Made by a program: the position numbers and the translations under genes
In this document: positions 1 through 8,246 of the stretch, one piece after another
Numbering within the stretch: the first letter of the stretch is position 1
Layout of the letters: each line of letters begins with the position of its first letter
Source: Gordonia hankookensis
GTDB taxonomy: Bacteria > Actinomycetota > Actinomycetes > Mycobacteriales > Mycobacteriaceae
Length of the DNA stretch: 64,000 nt
Direction of reading: 5' to 3'
Assembly (NCBI RefSeq): GCF_014673215.1
Contig: NZ_JACWMS010000004.1
Span: 124,001 to 188,000 of the forward strand
The notes under the pieces: generated by a model
Seen by the model: only the letters and a program-made list of their open reading frames with translations
Database searches by the model: none
Told to the model about the DNA's origin: nothing

Positions 1-1
1 T

Positions 2-406
2 GCGATCGAACTCCTGACCGTGGGTGAGATGATCACCGTTGTGGGCAATCTCATCGACAACGCGCTCGATGCATGTGATCCCGCCGACCCCTGGGTGGAG
101 GTGACCGTCGTCGGGGACCCCGCCCGTCTCGAGGTCGTCGTCGCCGACAGCGGACCCGGAATGGACCCCGGCGAGTTCGATCGCGCACAGGCCAGGGGCT
201 ACTCGACCAAGGCGGGCGGCGATGCCCTCGGCCGCGGGTTGGGTCTGGCACTGGTCGCCCAGGTGGTCGATCGGCACCACGGAACCCTGCGTGCCGAGAA
301 CACCTATGCGTCCGTGGTGACGGTTCTGTTGTCGGCACCCGAACGCAGCGGCCGCGCCGACGTTGCCGATGCGGATGCCGCGATCGAGGGGGACGGTGAT
401 CGATGA
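2..406 (+). CDS. Sensor histidine kinase, C-terminal part (cut by window start)
   Basis: This is the ATPase end of a two-component sensor kinase; the sensor and phospho-acceptor His lie upstream of the window. The visible reading frame has the N box (NLIDNALDAC), a G1 box (DSGPGM) and a G2 box (GRGLGLAL), the ATP-binding signature of HATPase_c domains. The wording of the N and G boxes and the partner regulator point to the CitA/DcuS type that senses di- or tricarboxylates (inference from family). The stop codon overlaps the ATG of the next gene by four bases, so the pair is translationally coupled. Confidence 0.88.
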   Translation, partial: AIELLTVGEMITVVGNLIDNALDACDPADPWVEVTVVGDPARLEVVVADSGPGMDPGEFDRAQARGYSTKAGGDALGRGLGLALVAQVVDRHHGTLRAENTYASVVTVLLSAPERSGRADVADADAAIEGDGDR

Positions 407-1098
407 TCCGCGTGCTGATCGTCGAGGACGAACCCCTCATCGCCGAGGCGCATCGCGAATATCTCTCCCGCGTGGGTGGATTCGACGTGGTGGCATCGGT
501 CACGACGGCGCAGCAGGCGATGCGCGTGGCGACCGAGGCCGCGGGATCGTCCGAGCCGATCGACCTGGTGCTGCTCGACCTGGGACTGCCCGATGCGCGT
601 GGGGTGGACCTCGCCTCCGCGCTGTCGGGGGTGCGGCCCGGACCGGATGTCATCGCGATCACCGCGCAACGGGATCTGGCCGCGGTCCGCAGTGCGATGT
701 CTCACGGCGTACTTCTGTATCTCCTGAAGCCCTTCACCTTTGCCGCGTTCGGCGAGAAGATCCGGCAGTATCTCAACTATCGGGGTGCGCTCACCGCAGG
801 CAGTGATGCGGTGAGCCAGCGTGACGTCGACCGAGCTCTTGCCGAACTGCGGACCTCCGACACACGTCGGACCGCGAAGAAGGGGGCCGCCCCGGACACC
901 GAGGATGCCGTCGGGCGCGCGGTCCGGGACAGCGACGGCGGCCTCACTGCGTCGGAGGTGGCCGCGGTGCTGGGGAGTTCGCGTGTCACCGCCTGGCGAT
1001 ATCTGGAACGGCTGGCCGACGACGGCACCGTCGAGCGCACCACCGAATACGGCAACACAGGTCGACCTCAGGTCCGATACTGCTGGCGAAGCCGCTGA
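403..1098 (+). CDS. Response regulator, CitB/DcuR family
   Basis: A 231-residue DNA-binding regulator partnered with the kinase just upstream. The receiver domain (about residues 1-120) has the acidic pair near the start (VEDE), the phospho-acceptor Asp59 (LLDLGLPD) and the conserved Lys in LKPF. The C-terminus (about residues 155-225) is a winged helix-turn-helix beginning at LTASEVAAVLG, as in CitB/DcuR regulators of carboxylate uptake and use. The linked transporter genes are not in this window, so the signal is unknown. Convergent with pepN; a hairpin lies between the two. Confidence 0.88.
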   Translation: MIRVLIVEDEPLIAEAHREYLSRVGGFDVVASVTTAQQAMRVATEAAGSSEPIDLVLLDLGLPDARGVDLASALSGVRPGPDVIAITAQRDLAAVRSAMSHGVLLYLLKPFTFAAFGEKIRQYLNYRGALTAGSDAVSQRDVDRALAELRTSDTRRTAKKGAAPDTEDAVGRAVRDSDGGLTASEVAAVLGSSRVTAWRYLERLADDGTVERTTEYGNTGRPQVRYCWRSR

Positions 1099-1103
1099 GC
1101 GAG

Positions 1104-1136
1104 CCGGGGTCCGACGACGGTGCCGCCGGACCCCGG
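1104..1136. terminator. Hairpin between convergent response regulator and pepN
   Basis: A perfect 10-bp inverted repeat (CCGGGGTCCG and CGGACCCCGG) with a 13-nt loop fills the 42-bp gap between two converging genes. It has no T-tract, so it is GC-rich hairpin-type, and could serve both strands. Confidence 0.6.
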
Positions 1137-1140
1137 ACAC

Positions 1141-3726
1141 TCACTGCTGTGCGTCGAACTCCCGTGCGCGCAGCGACCGGGCCACGGTGTCACGCCCCTC
1201 GGAGATCAGGCGTTTCAGTGCCGGCGGGTGATCGGCGGACAGGAACTCGTCCGCGGCGGAGATACCCTCGGCGTTGATCGCCCAGTGTGGGTAGAGGCCC
1301 ACGACAACCGTCTGCGCCACCTCACTCGACCGACGGGCCCAGATATCGGGGATCGCCTCGAAGTACTTGGCCACATACGGCTGCAGCAGCTCGTCCTGGC
1401 CTGCCCGTGCGAAGCCCTCGATCATGGTCCGGGTGTAGACATTCGAGAGCGAGTCGTCGTCGACGGCCTGAGCCCAGGCGTCGGCCTTGGCCTCGGCCAG
1501 TGGTCGGGACGCCCGCGCGGCGGCCGCCTGGCGCTGACCGGTGGCTGTGTTGTCGCGTCCCGCCTCGGCGTCGATGACCGGCGAGCTCGCCGGATCCGTG
1601 TCGATCGCGCCTGCCGAGGCCAGTGCGCGCACCAACTTCCAGCGCATGTCGGTGTCCACCACGAGACCGGCGAGTCCGTGCGACGTCGGATCGTCGCCGT
1701 CGAGCAGACCGCGCGCGGCCGGGATCTGATCGTCATTCAGCTTGCCCGCGAGCCAGGTGTTCACGAAGGCGAGCTGATGATCGGAGCCGGACTCGGATCC
1801 TCGCGCGAGTTCGAGTAGTCGGGCGCTGAAACCCGGACGGCCTGTCGCCGACACCCATGCGGGATCGGCGTAGGCCTCGACTGCGCTGGTCGCCTGCATC
1901 AGGACTCGTTGCACCACACCGATCTCCGATTCGGAGGCGATGCCGCGCTGTACCAACTCGGCGAACTCGCGGGCCGCCATCTCGGCCTGCCGGGTCATCT
2001 CCCAGGCCGCCGACCAGACGAGCGTGCGCGGCATCGGATCGGCGATGTCGCCGATCCGGGCGGTCGCGGTGGCCAGCGACTCCGAGTCCAGGCGGACCGA
2101 CGCGTAGGTGAGATCGTCGTCGTTGAGCAGCACGAGGGCGCCGCGGGCCACCCCGACGAGCTCGGCGACGTCGGTCCGTTCGCCCTCGACGTCGAGTTCG
2201 GCGCTGTGGACGCGCTCGAGCGCCCCGGAGCCGTTGTCGTCGTAGATGCCGACCTTCATGCGATGGACGCGGGTCTCGCCTGCGCCTGGTTGCGCGCCGT
2301 CCTGGACGATCGTGAACCGGCTGAACTTCCCGTCCGCGTCGAGCTCGAAGTCGGGCCGCATCACGTTGATGCCGGTCGTCTTGAGCCACTGGGAACCCCA
2401 GTCGGACAGGTCGCGCCCGGACGACTTCTCCAGTGCGGCAAGGAGATCGGAGAACGATGCGTTGCCGAACTTGTGGGCCTCGAAGTAGTCGCGCAGACCG
2501 GCCAGGAAGTCCTCGAGGCCGACATAGGCGACCAGTTGCTTGAGGACCGACGCACCCTTGGCGTAGGTGATGCCGTCGAAGTTGACCTCGACGGCTGCGA
2601 TGTCGGGGATATCTGCGGCCACCGGGTGGGTCGACGGCAGCTGGTCCTGTCGATACGCCCAGGATTTCTCGACGTTCGCGAACGTGGTCCACGCGTTCTT
2701 GTACTCGGTCGCCTCCGACTGGGACAGGACAGAAGCGAACGTGGCGAAGGACTCGTTGAGCCACAGGTCATCCCACCACTGCATGGTGACCAGGTCGCCG
2801 AACCACATGTGGGCCATCTCGTGCAGGACGGTCTCGGCGCGACGCTCGTAGAGGTACTTGGTGACCCGTGAACGGAAGACGTAATCCTCGAGAAAGGTCA
2901 CCGCGCCTGCGTTCTCCATGGCGCCTGCGTTGAACTCCGGCACGAAGAGCTGATCGTATTTGCCGAAGGCGTAGGGGATGCCGAAGTTCTCGTGGTAGAA
3001 GCCGAAGCCCTGTTTGGTCTCGGTGAACAGCCGCTCGGCGTCCATGTGCTCGGCAAGCGATGCGCGGCAATAGATCCCGAGCGGAATGGTGCCGTGATCG
3101 TCGGTGTAGCTGTCGGTCCACTCCGCATAGGGGCCGGCGATCAGGGCGACGAGATACGTGCTCAGCAGCGGCGTTGCGCGGAACCGGTGGAGTCCCGGTT
3201 CGGCAGCGAGCGTGTTCACCACCGCCGCATTCGAGATCACCTTCCAGTCCTCGGGTGCGGTGACCGTCAGCGTGTAGGTGGCCTTCAGGTCCGGCTGGTC
3301 GAAACAGGCGAACATGCGCTTGGCGTCGGCTGTCTCGAACTGGGAATACAGATAGACCGCATCGTCGGTCGGGTCGACGAAGCGGTGCAGCCCCTCGCCG
3401 GTGTTGGAGTACGCACAGTCGGCGACGACCGTGAGGGTGTTCTCGGCGGCCAGTGACGGGAGTGCGATGCCCACCGACTCGTCGAAGCCGGACACGTCGA
3501 GATCGGTGCCGTTGAGGGTCGCCGAGATGAGCGACGGTGCGACGAGGTCGATGAAGGTCTCGGCCCCGGGCGAGGCCGTGAACGTCACGGTGGTCACCGA
3601 TCGGAAGGTGTCGACCCCCGGGCCGCCGTTGCCGTCGGTGAGGTCGAGGTCGATCGCATAGTTGCCGACATCGATCGTCGCGGCGCGTTCGCGGGCTTGG
3701 TCGCGGGTCAGGTTGGGAGCAGTCAC
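1141..3726 (-). CDS. pepN: Aminopeptidase N (M1 metallopeptidase)
   Basis: Cytosolic zinc aminopeptidase of the M1 family that removes N-terminal residues from peptides. The 861-residue protein carries the GAMEN substrate motif (NAGAMENAG) and the zinc motif HEMAHMWFGD followed by the downstream Glu in LWLNESFA, all intact. The C-terminal half is the helical ERAP1-like domain. The start is placed at GTG 3726 (protein begins VTAPNLTRDQ), preceded by GAGAGGCGG; the frame is open further upstream, but that extension does not look like the family. A possible promoter hexamer TAAGCT lies about 30 bases upstream on the minus strand. Same position as the mycobacterial pepN next to the Rv2466c homologue. 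Confidence 0.95.
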   Translation of the reverse strand: MTAPNLTRDQARERAATIDVGNYAIDLDLTDGNGGPGVDTFRSVTTVTFTASPGAETFIDLVAPSLISATLNGTDLDVSGFDESVGIALPSLAAENTLTVVADCAYSNTGEGLHRFVDPTDDAVYLYSQFETADAKRMFACFDQPDLKATYTLTVTAPEDWKVISNAAVVNTLAAEPGLHRFRATPLLSTYLVALIAGPYAEWTDSYTDDHGTIPLGIYCRASLAEHMDAERLFTETKQGFGFYHENFGIPYAFGKYDQLFVPEFNAGAMENAGAVTFLEDYVFRSRVTKYLYERRAETVLHEMAHMWFGDLVTMQWWDDLWLNESFATFASVLSQSEATEYKNAWTTFANVEKSWAYRQDQLPSTHPVAADIPDIAAVEVNFDGITYAKGASVLKQLVAYVGLEDFLAGLRDYFEAHKFGNASFSDLLAALEKSSGRDLSDWGSQWLKTTGINVMRPDFELDADGKFSRFTIVQDGAQPGAGETRVHRMKVGIYDDNGSGALERVHSAELDVEGERTDVAELVGVARGALVLLNDDDLTYASVRLDSESLATATARIGDIADPMPRTLVWSAAWEMTRQAEMAAREFAELVQRGIASESEIGVVQRVLMQATSAVEAYADPAWVSATGRPGFSARLLELARGSESGSDHQLAFVNTWLAGKLNDDQIPAARGLLDGDDPTSHGLAGLVVDTDMRWKLVRALASAGAIDTDPASSPVIDAEAGRDNTATGQRQAAAARASRPLAEAKADAWAQAVDDDSLSNVYTRTMIEGFARAGQDELLQPYVAKYFEAIPDIWARRSSEVAQTVVVGLYPHWAINAEGISAADEFLSADHPPALKRLISEGRDTVARSLRAREFDAQQ

Positions 3727-3848
3727 AGTCGGGTCAGTCCGCCTCTCGAATCGTGGTCCGTGGGCCAGCTTAACGGGAATGAGCGTCCGGGAATCTGGTT
3801 GTAGTTTGCGAAGAGGTATACCCACGACACACGCGGAAGGTCAGGTCG

Positions 3849-4481
3849 ATGGCGACAGAGACGCAGACAGGTCAGCAGGCACAGGATCGGGTGGATTTCT
3901 GGTTCGACCCACTGTGTCCGTGGTGCTGGATCACTTCGCGATGGATTCTGGAGGCCGAGAAGGTCCGTTCCATCGACGTGAAATTCCACGTCATGAGCCT
4001 GGCGGTGCTGAACGAGGGCAAGGACATCCCCGAGGAGTACCGCGAAGGACTCAAGCAGGCCTGGGGTCCGGTACGCGTGATCGCCGCGGCATGGGCGCAG
4101 AAGGGTGACGAGATCCTGGCACCGCTCTACGCGGCGATGGGCACGCGCATCCACAACAAGGGCATCAAGGACTCCGGCCAGGTGATCAGCGAGTCGCTGG
4201 CCGAACTCGAACTGGACCCGTCGCTGGCCGACGCTGCCACCTCGGAGGAGTTCGACGAGTGGATCCGGACGAGCCATCACGAGGGCATGGACAAGGTCGG
4301 CGACGACGTCGGAACCCCGACCATCCATGTGAACGGTGTCGCGTTCTTCGGGCCGGTGCTCTCCCGTATCCCGCGCGGCGAGACCGCAGGGACCGTCTGG
4401 GACGGTGCCGTAGCGCTCGCGTCCTACCCGCACTTCTTCGAACTGAAGCGCAGTCGCGACGAAGATCCCGAATTCGACTGA
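3849..4481 (+). CDS. DsbA-family mycothiol-dependent nitroreductase (Rv2466c-like)
   Basis: A 210-residue thioredoxin-fold protein with a CPWC active site at residues 23-26 (DPLCPWCW) and a helical insertion, the layout of the DsbA/FrnE group. The closest well-known relative by sequence feel and position is mycobacterial Rv2466c, a mycothiol-dependent oxidoreductase that protects against oxidants and reduces nitro-prodrugs (family knowledge). The cis-Pro region is visible as VGTPTIHVNG. There is no signal peptide, so it is cytoplasmic. A GGAAGG-type ribosome site precedes the ATG. Divergent from pepN. Confidence 0.88.
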   Translation: MATETQTGQQAQDRVDFWFDPLCPWCWITSRWILEAEKVRSIDVKFHVMSLAVLNEGKDIPEEYREGLKQAWGPVRVIAAAWAQKGDEILAPLYAAMGTRIHNKGIKDSGQVISESLAELELDPSLADAATSEEFDEWIRTSHHEGMDKVGDDVGTPTIHVNGVAFFGPVLSRIPRGETAGTVWDGAVALASYPHFFELKRSRDEDPEFD

Positions 4482-4492
4482 CTCCCGGCCGG

Positions 4493-4517
4493 GCCGGTGC
4501 GGCGGTGTCGCACCGGC
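4493..4517. terminator. Hairpin between nitroreductase and M48 gene
   Basis: A 9-bp perfect stem (GCCGGTGCG and CGCACCGGC) with a 7-nt loop sits in the 36-bp gap between converging genes and can terminate from both sides. No T-tract. Confidence 0.6.
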
Positions 4518-5546
4518 TCAGAGCTTGGGTGGCATCTCCAGCCCGTTGGGCAGCGTGCCCGGTGTGACGGCCGCCGGGTGCGGTGGCGGCGGGACCGGGA
4601 CGACGTTTCCGCTGCCGACGCCGCGCACGATGGCCTTCGGACGGAACAGCATCGCGCCCGCACGGGTGCGATCGCGCAGTGCCGCCGCCCGCCAGGTGAG
4701 CACGGGGTGTGAGGCCAGTGCGTTGACCGCCCAGGTGAAGAATCCACGTTCGTGGGTGGCCCGGTCCGCGAACTGGTCGAAATCCACCGCCGACAACATG
4801 TATTTGCCCGCCGAGAGCACGCCCATCGCCCCGGGTACCCCTCGGGGTTTGGTGTAGTAGCCGTAGTTGTCGGCGGTGTATTCCTGTGCCCGCGACAGTG
4901 CCGCGCCGATCAGCGGGATGTTCATGCCCACCACGGTGGCCAGCTGTCGCCAGTAGGAGGTGTGGCCCGCGGCGATATGACCGACCTCGTGGCCGATGAT
5001 GAACTCGAGCGCCTCGGGGTCGCGCGCTCGACCACCCACCTCGAAGAGGTCCGAGTAGACCACCACGTACCGCCGGAAGCCGTGTCCGGAGGCGAAGGCG
5101 TTGATCATGCCGTTGCCGAGCACCACATAGGCATCGGGAACGTACTCGAGTCCGTAGCGGGCGGCCGCCTCGACCACGATCCGGTAGCCCTCGGGGAATT
5201 GCGTCGGCGTCATCTGCACGCCGTTCACGCGGGGTTGCGCGTAGGTCAACCCACGAATCAGCAGGAGGACCAGGGGAGCGGCCAGGAGCGCGAGGAAGTA
5301 CTCGCTGAACTGGCCGAGGACCACCAGCCAGACGATCACGAGGTAACCGATGAGCGTGATCGCGACGATCAGCACGAGCATCGGGATCTCCCATGGATGC
5401 AGGCGTGGCCGCAGCGCGTATTGGGCAGGCGGCAGCCAGTAGGCGCCTGGCCCCGACTCCGGAGGCGCTGAGGTCCGGTCACGGTCGGCGTCCGCGTGTG
5501 AGTCCGAGACACCGGGAACATTGGGTATCGGCGATTGTGCGTCCAC
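4518..5546 (-). CDS. M48 family zinc metalloprotease, membrane bound
   Basis: A 342-residue protein with two membrane helices close together (about residues 54-78 and 82-98) followed by a peptidase M48 domain. The zinc motif HEVGH is at residues 186-190 and is followed by AAGH; a distal Glu ligand is plausible near AQEYTADNYG. Family members resemble HtpX or Ste24 and degrade misfolded membrane or cytosolic proteins; the real substrate is unknown. The GTG start at 5546 is placed because a TAGATT hexamer lies exactly six bases upstream, as in leaderless transcripts. Its promoter overlaps that of divergent rpiB. Confidence 0.88.
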   Translation of the reverse strand: MDAQSPIPNVPGVSDSHADADRDRTSAPPESGPGAYWLPPAQYALRPRLHPWEIPMLVLIVAITLIGYLVIVWLVVLGQFSEYFLALLAAPLVLLLIRGLTYAQPRVNGVQMTPTQFPEGYRIVVEAAARYGLEYVPDAYVVLGNGMINAFASGHGFRRYVVVYSDLFEVGGRARDPEALEFIIGHEVGHIAAGHTSYWRQLATVVGMNIPLIGAALSRAQEYTADNYGYYTKPRGVPGAMGVLSAGKYMLSAVDFDQFADRATHERGFFTWAVNALASHPVLTWRAAALRDRTRAGAMLFRPKAIVRGVGSGNVVPVPPPPHPAAVTPGTLPNGLEMPPKL

Positions 5547-5562
5547 CCGACCAATCTATAGT
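5535..5562 (+). promoter_or_regulatory. rpiB promoter (leaderless)
   Basis: A -35-like TTGTGC (5535-5540) and a -10 TATAGT (5557-5562) separated by 16 bases. The ATG of rpiB begins six bases after the -10, so the transcript should start at or next to the start codon. The promoter lies inside the first codons of the divergent M48 gene. Confidence 0.65.
5553..5558 (-). promoter_or_regulatory. -10 hexamer of the M48 protease gene
   Basis: TAGATT on the minus strand, six bases before the GTG at 5546 and with no ribosome site between. It shares bases with the rpiB -10 on the other strand. Confidence 0.5.
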
Positions 5563-5568
5563 GACGCC

Positions 5569-6045
5569 ATGCGTGTCTACCTCGGTGCCGACCATGCCGG
5601 ATTCGAATTGAAGAACGCGATCGCCGAACACCTGACGTCCAACGGTCATGAAGTCGTCGATTGCGGTGCGCTCACCTACGACGCGCAGGACGACTATCCG
5701 GCGTTCTGCATCGAGGCCGCACGTCGCACCGTGGCAGACCCGGGCAGTCTGGGAATCGTATTGGGCGGCAGCGGAAACGGCGAGCAGATCGCCGCGAACA
5801 AGGTGCCCGGTGCGCGTTGCGCCCTGGCGTGGAGCACCGAGACCGCCCAGCTCGCCCGGCAGCACAACAATGCGCAGCTCATCGGGATCGGCGGCCGGAT
5901 GCACAGCACGGCGGAAGCCCTCGCGATCGTGGATGCGTTCATTGCGACCCCGTGGTCGGACGAGGCTCGTCACCAGCGACGGATCGACATCCTCGCCGAC
6001 TACGAGCGCACCGGCGAGGCGCCTGCCCTGCCGGAACAGAGCTGA
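5569..6045 (+). CDS. rpiB: Ribose-5-phosphate isomerase B
   Basis: Interconverts ribose-5-phosphate and ribulose-5-phosphate in the non-oxidative pentose phosphate pathway. The 158-residue protein starts with the RpiB/LacAB signature YLGADHAGFELK (catalytic-site Asp8 and His9) and has the phosphate-binding loop GGSGNGEQ. The start is the ATG at 5569, directly after a TATAGT hexamer; an in-frame upstream start would add residues unlike the family. Actinobacterial RpiB enzymes lack the catalytic Cys of the E. coli enzyme and use an acid at an equivalent site (family knowledge), consistent with GGSGNGEQIAANK here. Confidence 0.95.
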   Translation: MRVYLGADHAGFELKNAIAEHLTSNGHEVVDCGALTYDAQDDYPAFCIEAARRTVADPGSLGIVLGGSGNGEQIAANKVPGARCALAWSTETAQLARQHNNAQLIGIGGRMHSTAEALAIVDAFIATPWSDEARHQRRIDILADYERTGEAPALPEQS

Positions 6046-6074
6046 GGCGACCCGCTCCGGGTCGTGGGTGAGTC

Positions 6075-6893
6075 GTGCCCGAAGGTCACACCCTGCATCG
6101 GTTGGCCCGCCGACAACAGCGCGCGTTCGGTGGGTCGTCGGTTCGTGTCAGCAGCCCGCAGGGCCGCTTCGTCGACGGTGCCGCCGCAGTCGACGGCATG
6201 GTGTTCGCCAAGGCGGAGGCGTGGGGCAAGCACCTCGTCCAGCATTTTCGGCCGCTCGGGGGACGGGCGCGCGCCGGTCGGCGGATGATCCACGTCCATC
6301 TCGGTCTGTATGGTGCGTTCAGCGAGGCGGCGATGCCGATGGACGATCCGGTCGGCCAGGTCCGGATGCGGATCGAGGGTCGCGACGTGGGGACGGATCT
6401 GCGCGGACCGACCGCGTGCGAATTGTTCACCCCGGCCGACCTGGATGCCCTGATCGCCCGGCTGGGTCCCGATCCGTTACGCAGCGATGCGGATCCGGCA
6501 CGTGCCCGGGACGCCATCGCCCGGTCGCGCCGTCCGATAGGTGCCATGTTGATGGACCAACGTGTGATCGCTGGCGTGGGGAACGTCTATCGGGCCGAGG
6601 TCCTGTTCCGGGCGGGCATCGACCCTTATCGGGAGAGTCGCCGGATCGATCCCGCCGAGTTCGACGGGCTGTGGTCTGACCTCGTGGGCCTGATGCGGAT
6701 CGGGGTGCGTCGCGGACGGATGCACGTGGTCCGGCCCGACGACGATCACGGGGCGCCGTCGTATGCGACCGATCGTCCGCGCACATATGTGTATCGCCGC
6801 GCGGGGGAGCCCTGTCGGATCTGTGGGGCCACCGTACGTGTCGCCGAACTAGACGGGCGAAACCTGTATTGGTGTCCCGCTTGTCAGCGTTGA
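6075..6893 (+). CDS. nei2: Fpg/Nei-family DNA glycosylase (endonuclease VIII type)
   Basis: A 272-residue base-excision repair enzyme for oxidised bases. The processed N-terminus is PEGHTLH: catalytic Pro2 and Glu3 followed by Gly rather than the Leu of MutM, typical of Nei enzymes. A helix-two-turn-helix (DQRVIAGVGNVYRAEVLFRAG) and a C-terminal zinc finger of the CxxC-x16-CxxC kind (CRICG to CPACQ) are complete. The GTG start at 6075 is fixed by the required Pro2. Gene order rpiB-nei2 matches mycobacterial Rv2465c-Rv2464c. A second family member, mutM, is at 42.1 kb. Confidence 0.92.
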   Translation: MPEGHTLHRLARRQQRAFGGSSVRVSSPQGRFVDGAAAVDGMVFAKAEAWGKHLVQHFRPLGGRARAGRRMIHVHLGLYGAFSEAAMPMDDPVGQVRMRIEGRDVGTDLRGPTACELFTPADLDALIARLGPDPLRSDADPARARDAIARSRRPIGAMLMDQRVIAGVGNVYRAEVLFRAGIDPYRESRRIDPAEFDGLWSDLVGLMRIGVRRGRMHVVRPDDDHGAPSYATDRPRTYVYRRAGEPCRICGATVRVAELDGRNLYWCPACQR

Positions 6894-6900
6894 GGGGCGA

Positions 6901-7035
6901 TCAGCGGGTTTCGGCGCGCTGCGCCATCACCAGGAGTTCGTCGCGCTGGTTGCGACTGGCGAGCGCATAGATGTCGGCGTAGAGCTTGCGCTGTGCGAAG
7001 GGCTGGAAACGGGCGCGGAGGCGTGCGAAGGACAT
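6901..7035 (-). CDS. Small conserved-looking protein of 44 residues
   Basis: A short frame on the minus strand, from an ATG at 7035 to a TGA at 6901. It encodes a basic, amphipathic peptide beginning MSFARLRARFQPF and ending LLVMAQRAETR. An AGGAG ribosome site lies ten bases upstream of the ATG, and no other gene occupies this strand here. The function is unknown. It resembles small uncharacterised actinobacterial proteins rich in Arg and aromatic residues (weak recollection, not verifiable here). Composition fits neighbouring genes; the gene stops 7 bases from the end of convergent nei2. Confidence 0.65.
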   Translation of the reverse strand: MSFARLRARFQPFAQRKLYADIYALASRNQRDELLVMAQRAETR

Positions 7036-7202
7036 GAGGGTACAACTCCTGAATTTGCGGTGCTTCGACTCCCATTGTCCGTGTTACAGCCAGGTTAATC
7101 AATCTGACCTGGGGTGATGTCCCTTACGTCGAGTACGCGAATCACAGGAAACCCTCAGGCTCGGCCACGGAATTTCACACCCGGTACACGCACCATGGGG
7201 CG

Positions 7203-8138
7203 ATGGGCGGGTTCTCTGAAATCGGATCACGGCAGCACCGGCGGGTGACCGTGCTCGCAGTGGGCGGCACCGGGGAGTCCTTCGACGGCGACCGACGACG
7301 TGCCGTGACCGGCATGCTGCGCGGCGTCACCGAAGGACTCGACGATCGCTTTGACTGTCGATGGATCGGATATCCCGCCAGCTACGGCCCCGCACCACAC
7401 ATCGGCGGGATCAGCTATCAGCGCAGCCTCGACATCGGGATGCGCGAGGTCGGCTCGGCCCTGCGGCAGACCGAGGGACCCGTCGCCTTGATCGGTTACT
7501 CGCAAGGCGCCGTGGTGATCCGGGCCGCGCTGCACGAACTGGGCGAGGCCTCCGACCCGGTACTCGAGCGCGTGTTGGCGGTCGGGTTCGTCGCCGACCC
7601 CCATCAGCCGCCGGGCGTGGTGGCGGGTTGTGAGGGATGGGGTGTCGCCGGCCCGGGGCCTGCCCTGCCGGCCACCGTGCCGGCTCACTGGGTTGGCACG
7701 CCGGACGACATGATCTGCAACGCGACTGCGGACTCTTTCCTTCGCGACGTCGCCGATCTGACGGCAGGTTTCGCAGTGGGCCGAGTCAGATCCTGGATGA
7801 TGCAGATGTGGAACATATTGCGGCACAATTCCTTCCAGAATGCCGATCGGACATCGCCGGGGCTGGCGCAGATGTCACACGACGTCGGGCGGCTCTGGTC
7901 GGCGGGCCGGGAGGTGCTCGGTTATCTACCCGGGACCATCGCCTGGCGCGGACTGGTGTTCCGTAATCGCCGGGGCGGCCGGCACACGTCCTATGCCCGG
8001 GAGCCGTACCGGCGCGAATCATGGACGGACCCCGACACCACCGGATGCGAGGCGCTCGCCGCCTGGCTGCAGGTGTGCGCGACGTTCTCCGACGTCGGTT
8101 GCGCGGCGGAGTGGGGCGAGGTCGAGTTCGCCGCCTGA
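7203..8138 (+). CDS. Alpha/beta hydrolase, PE-PPE/lysin-B-like serine esterase
   Basis: A 311-residue serine hydrolase. The N-terminal strand-turn VLAVGGTGE and the nucleophile elbow GYSQGA (Ser100) are those of cutinase-like, PE-PPE-domain and mycobacteriophage lysin B esterases, which act on mycolyl or other lipid esters. Candidate Asp and His partners lie in the C-terminal half (for example GTPDD and the region near residue 265) but cannot be assigned with certainty. No signal peptide is evident, so it is either cytosolic or exported without a classical signal. An ATG eight bases upstream is in another frame. Substrate unknown. Confidence 0.75.
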   Translation: MGGFSEIGSRQHRRVTVLAVGGTGESFDGDRRRAVTGMLRGVTEGLDDRFDCRWIGYPASYGPAPHIGGISYQRSLDIGMREVGSALRQTEGPVALIGYSQGAVVIRAALHELGEASDPVLERVLAVGFVADPHQPPGVVAGCEGWGVAGPGPALPATVPAHWVGTPDDMICNATADSFLRDVADLTAGFAVGRVRSWMMQMWNILRHNSFQNADRTSPGLAQMSHDVGRLWSAGREVLGYLPGTIAWRGLVFRNRRGGRHTSYAREPYRRESWTDPDTTGCEALAAWLQVCATFSDVGCAAEWGEVEFAA

Positions 8139-8246
8139 GCGTGTGGCGCCCGATCCGTCCGCGCCGATGATTCGTCGGTGTTAAATCCCGTCGAACACTG
8201 TGCTTCTCGAGTCGTACCGCCCCGGATTCGGGGCGAGACTTGATCC

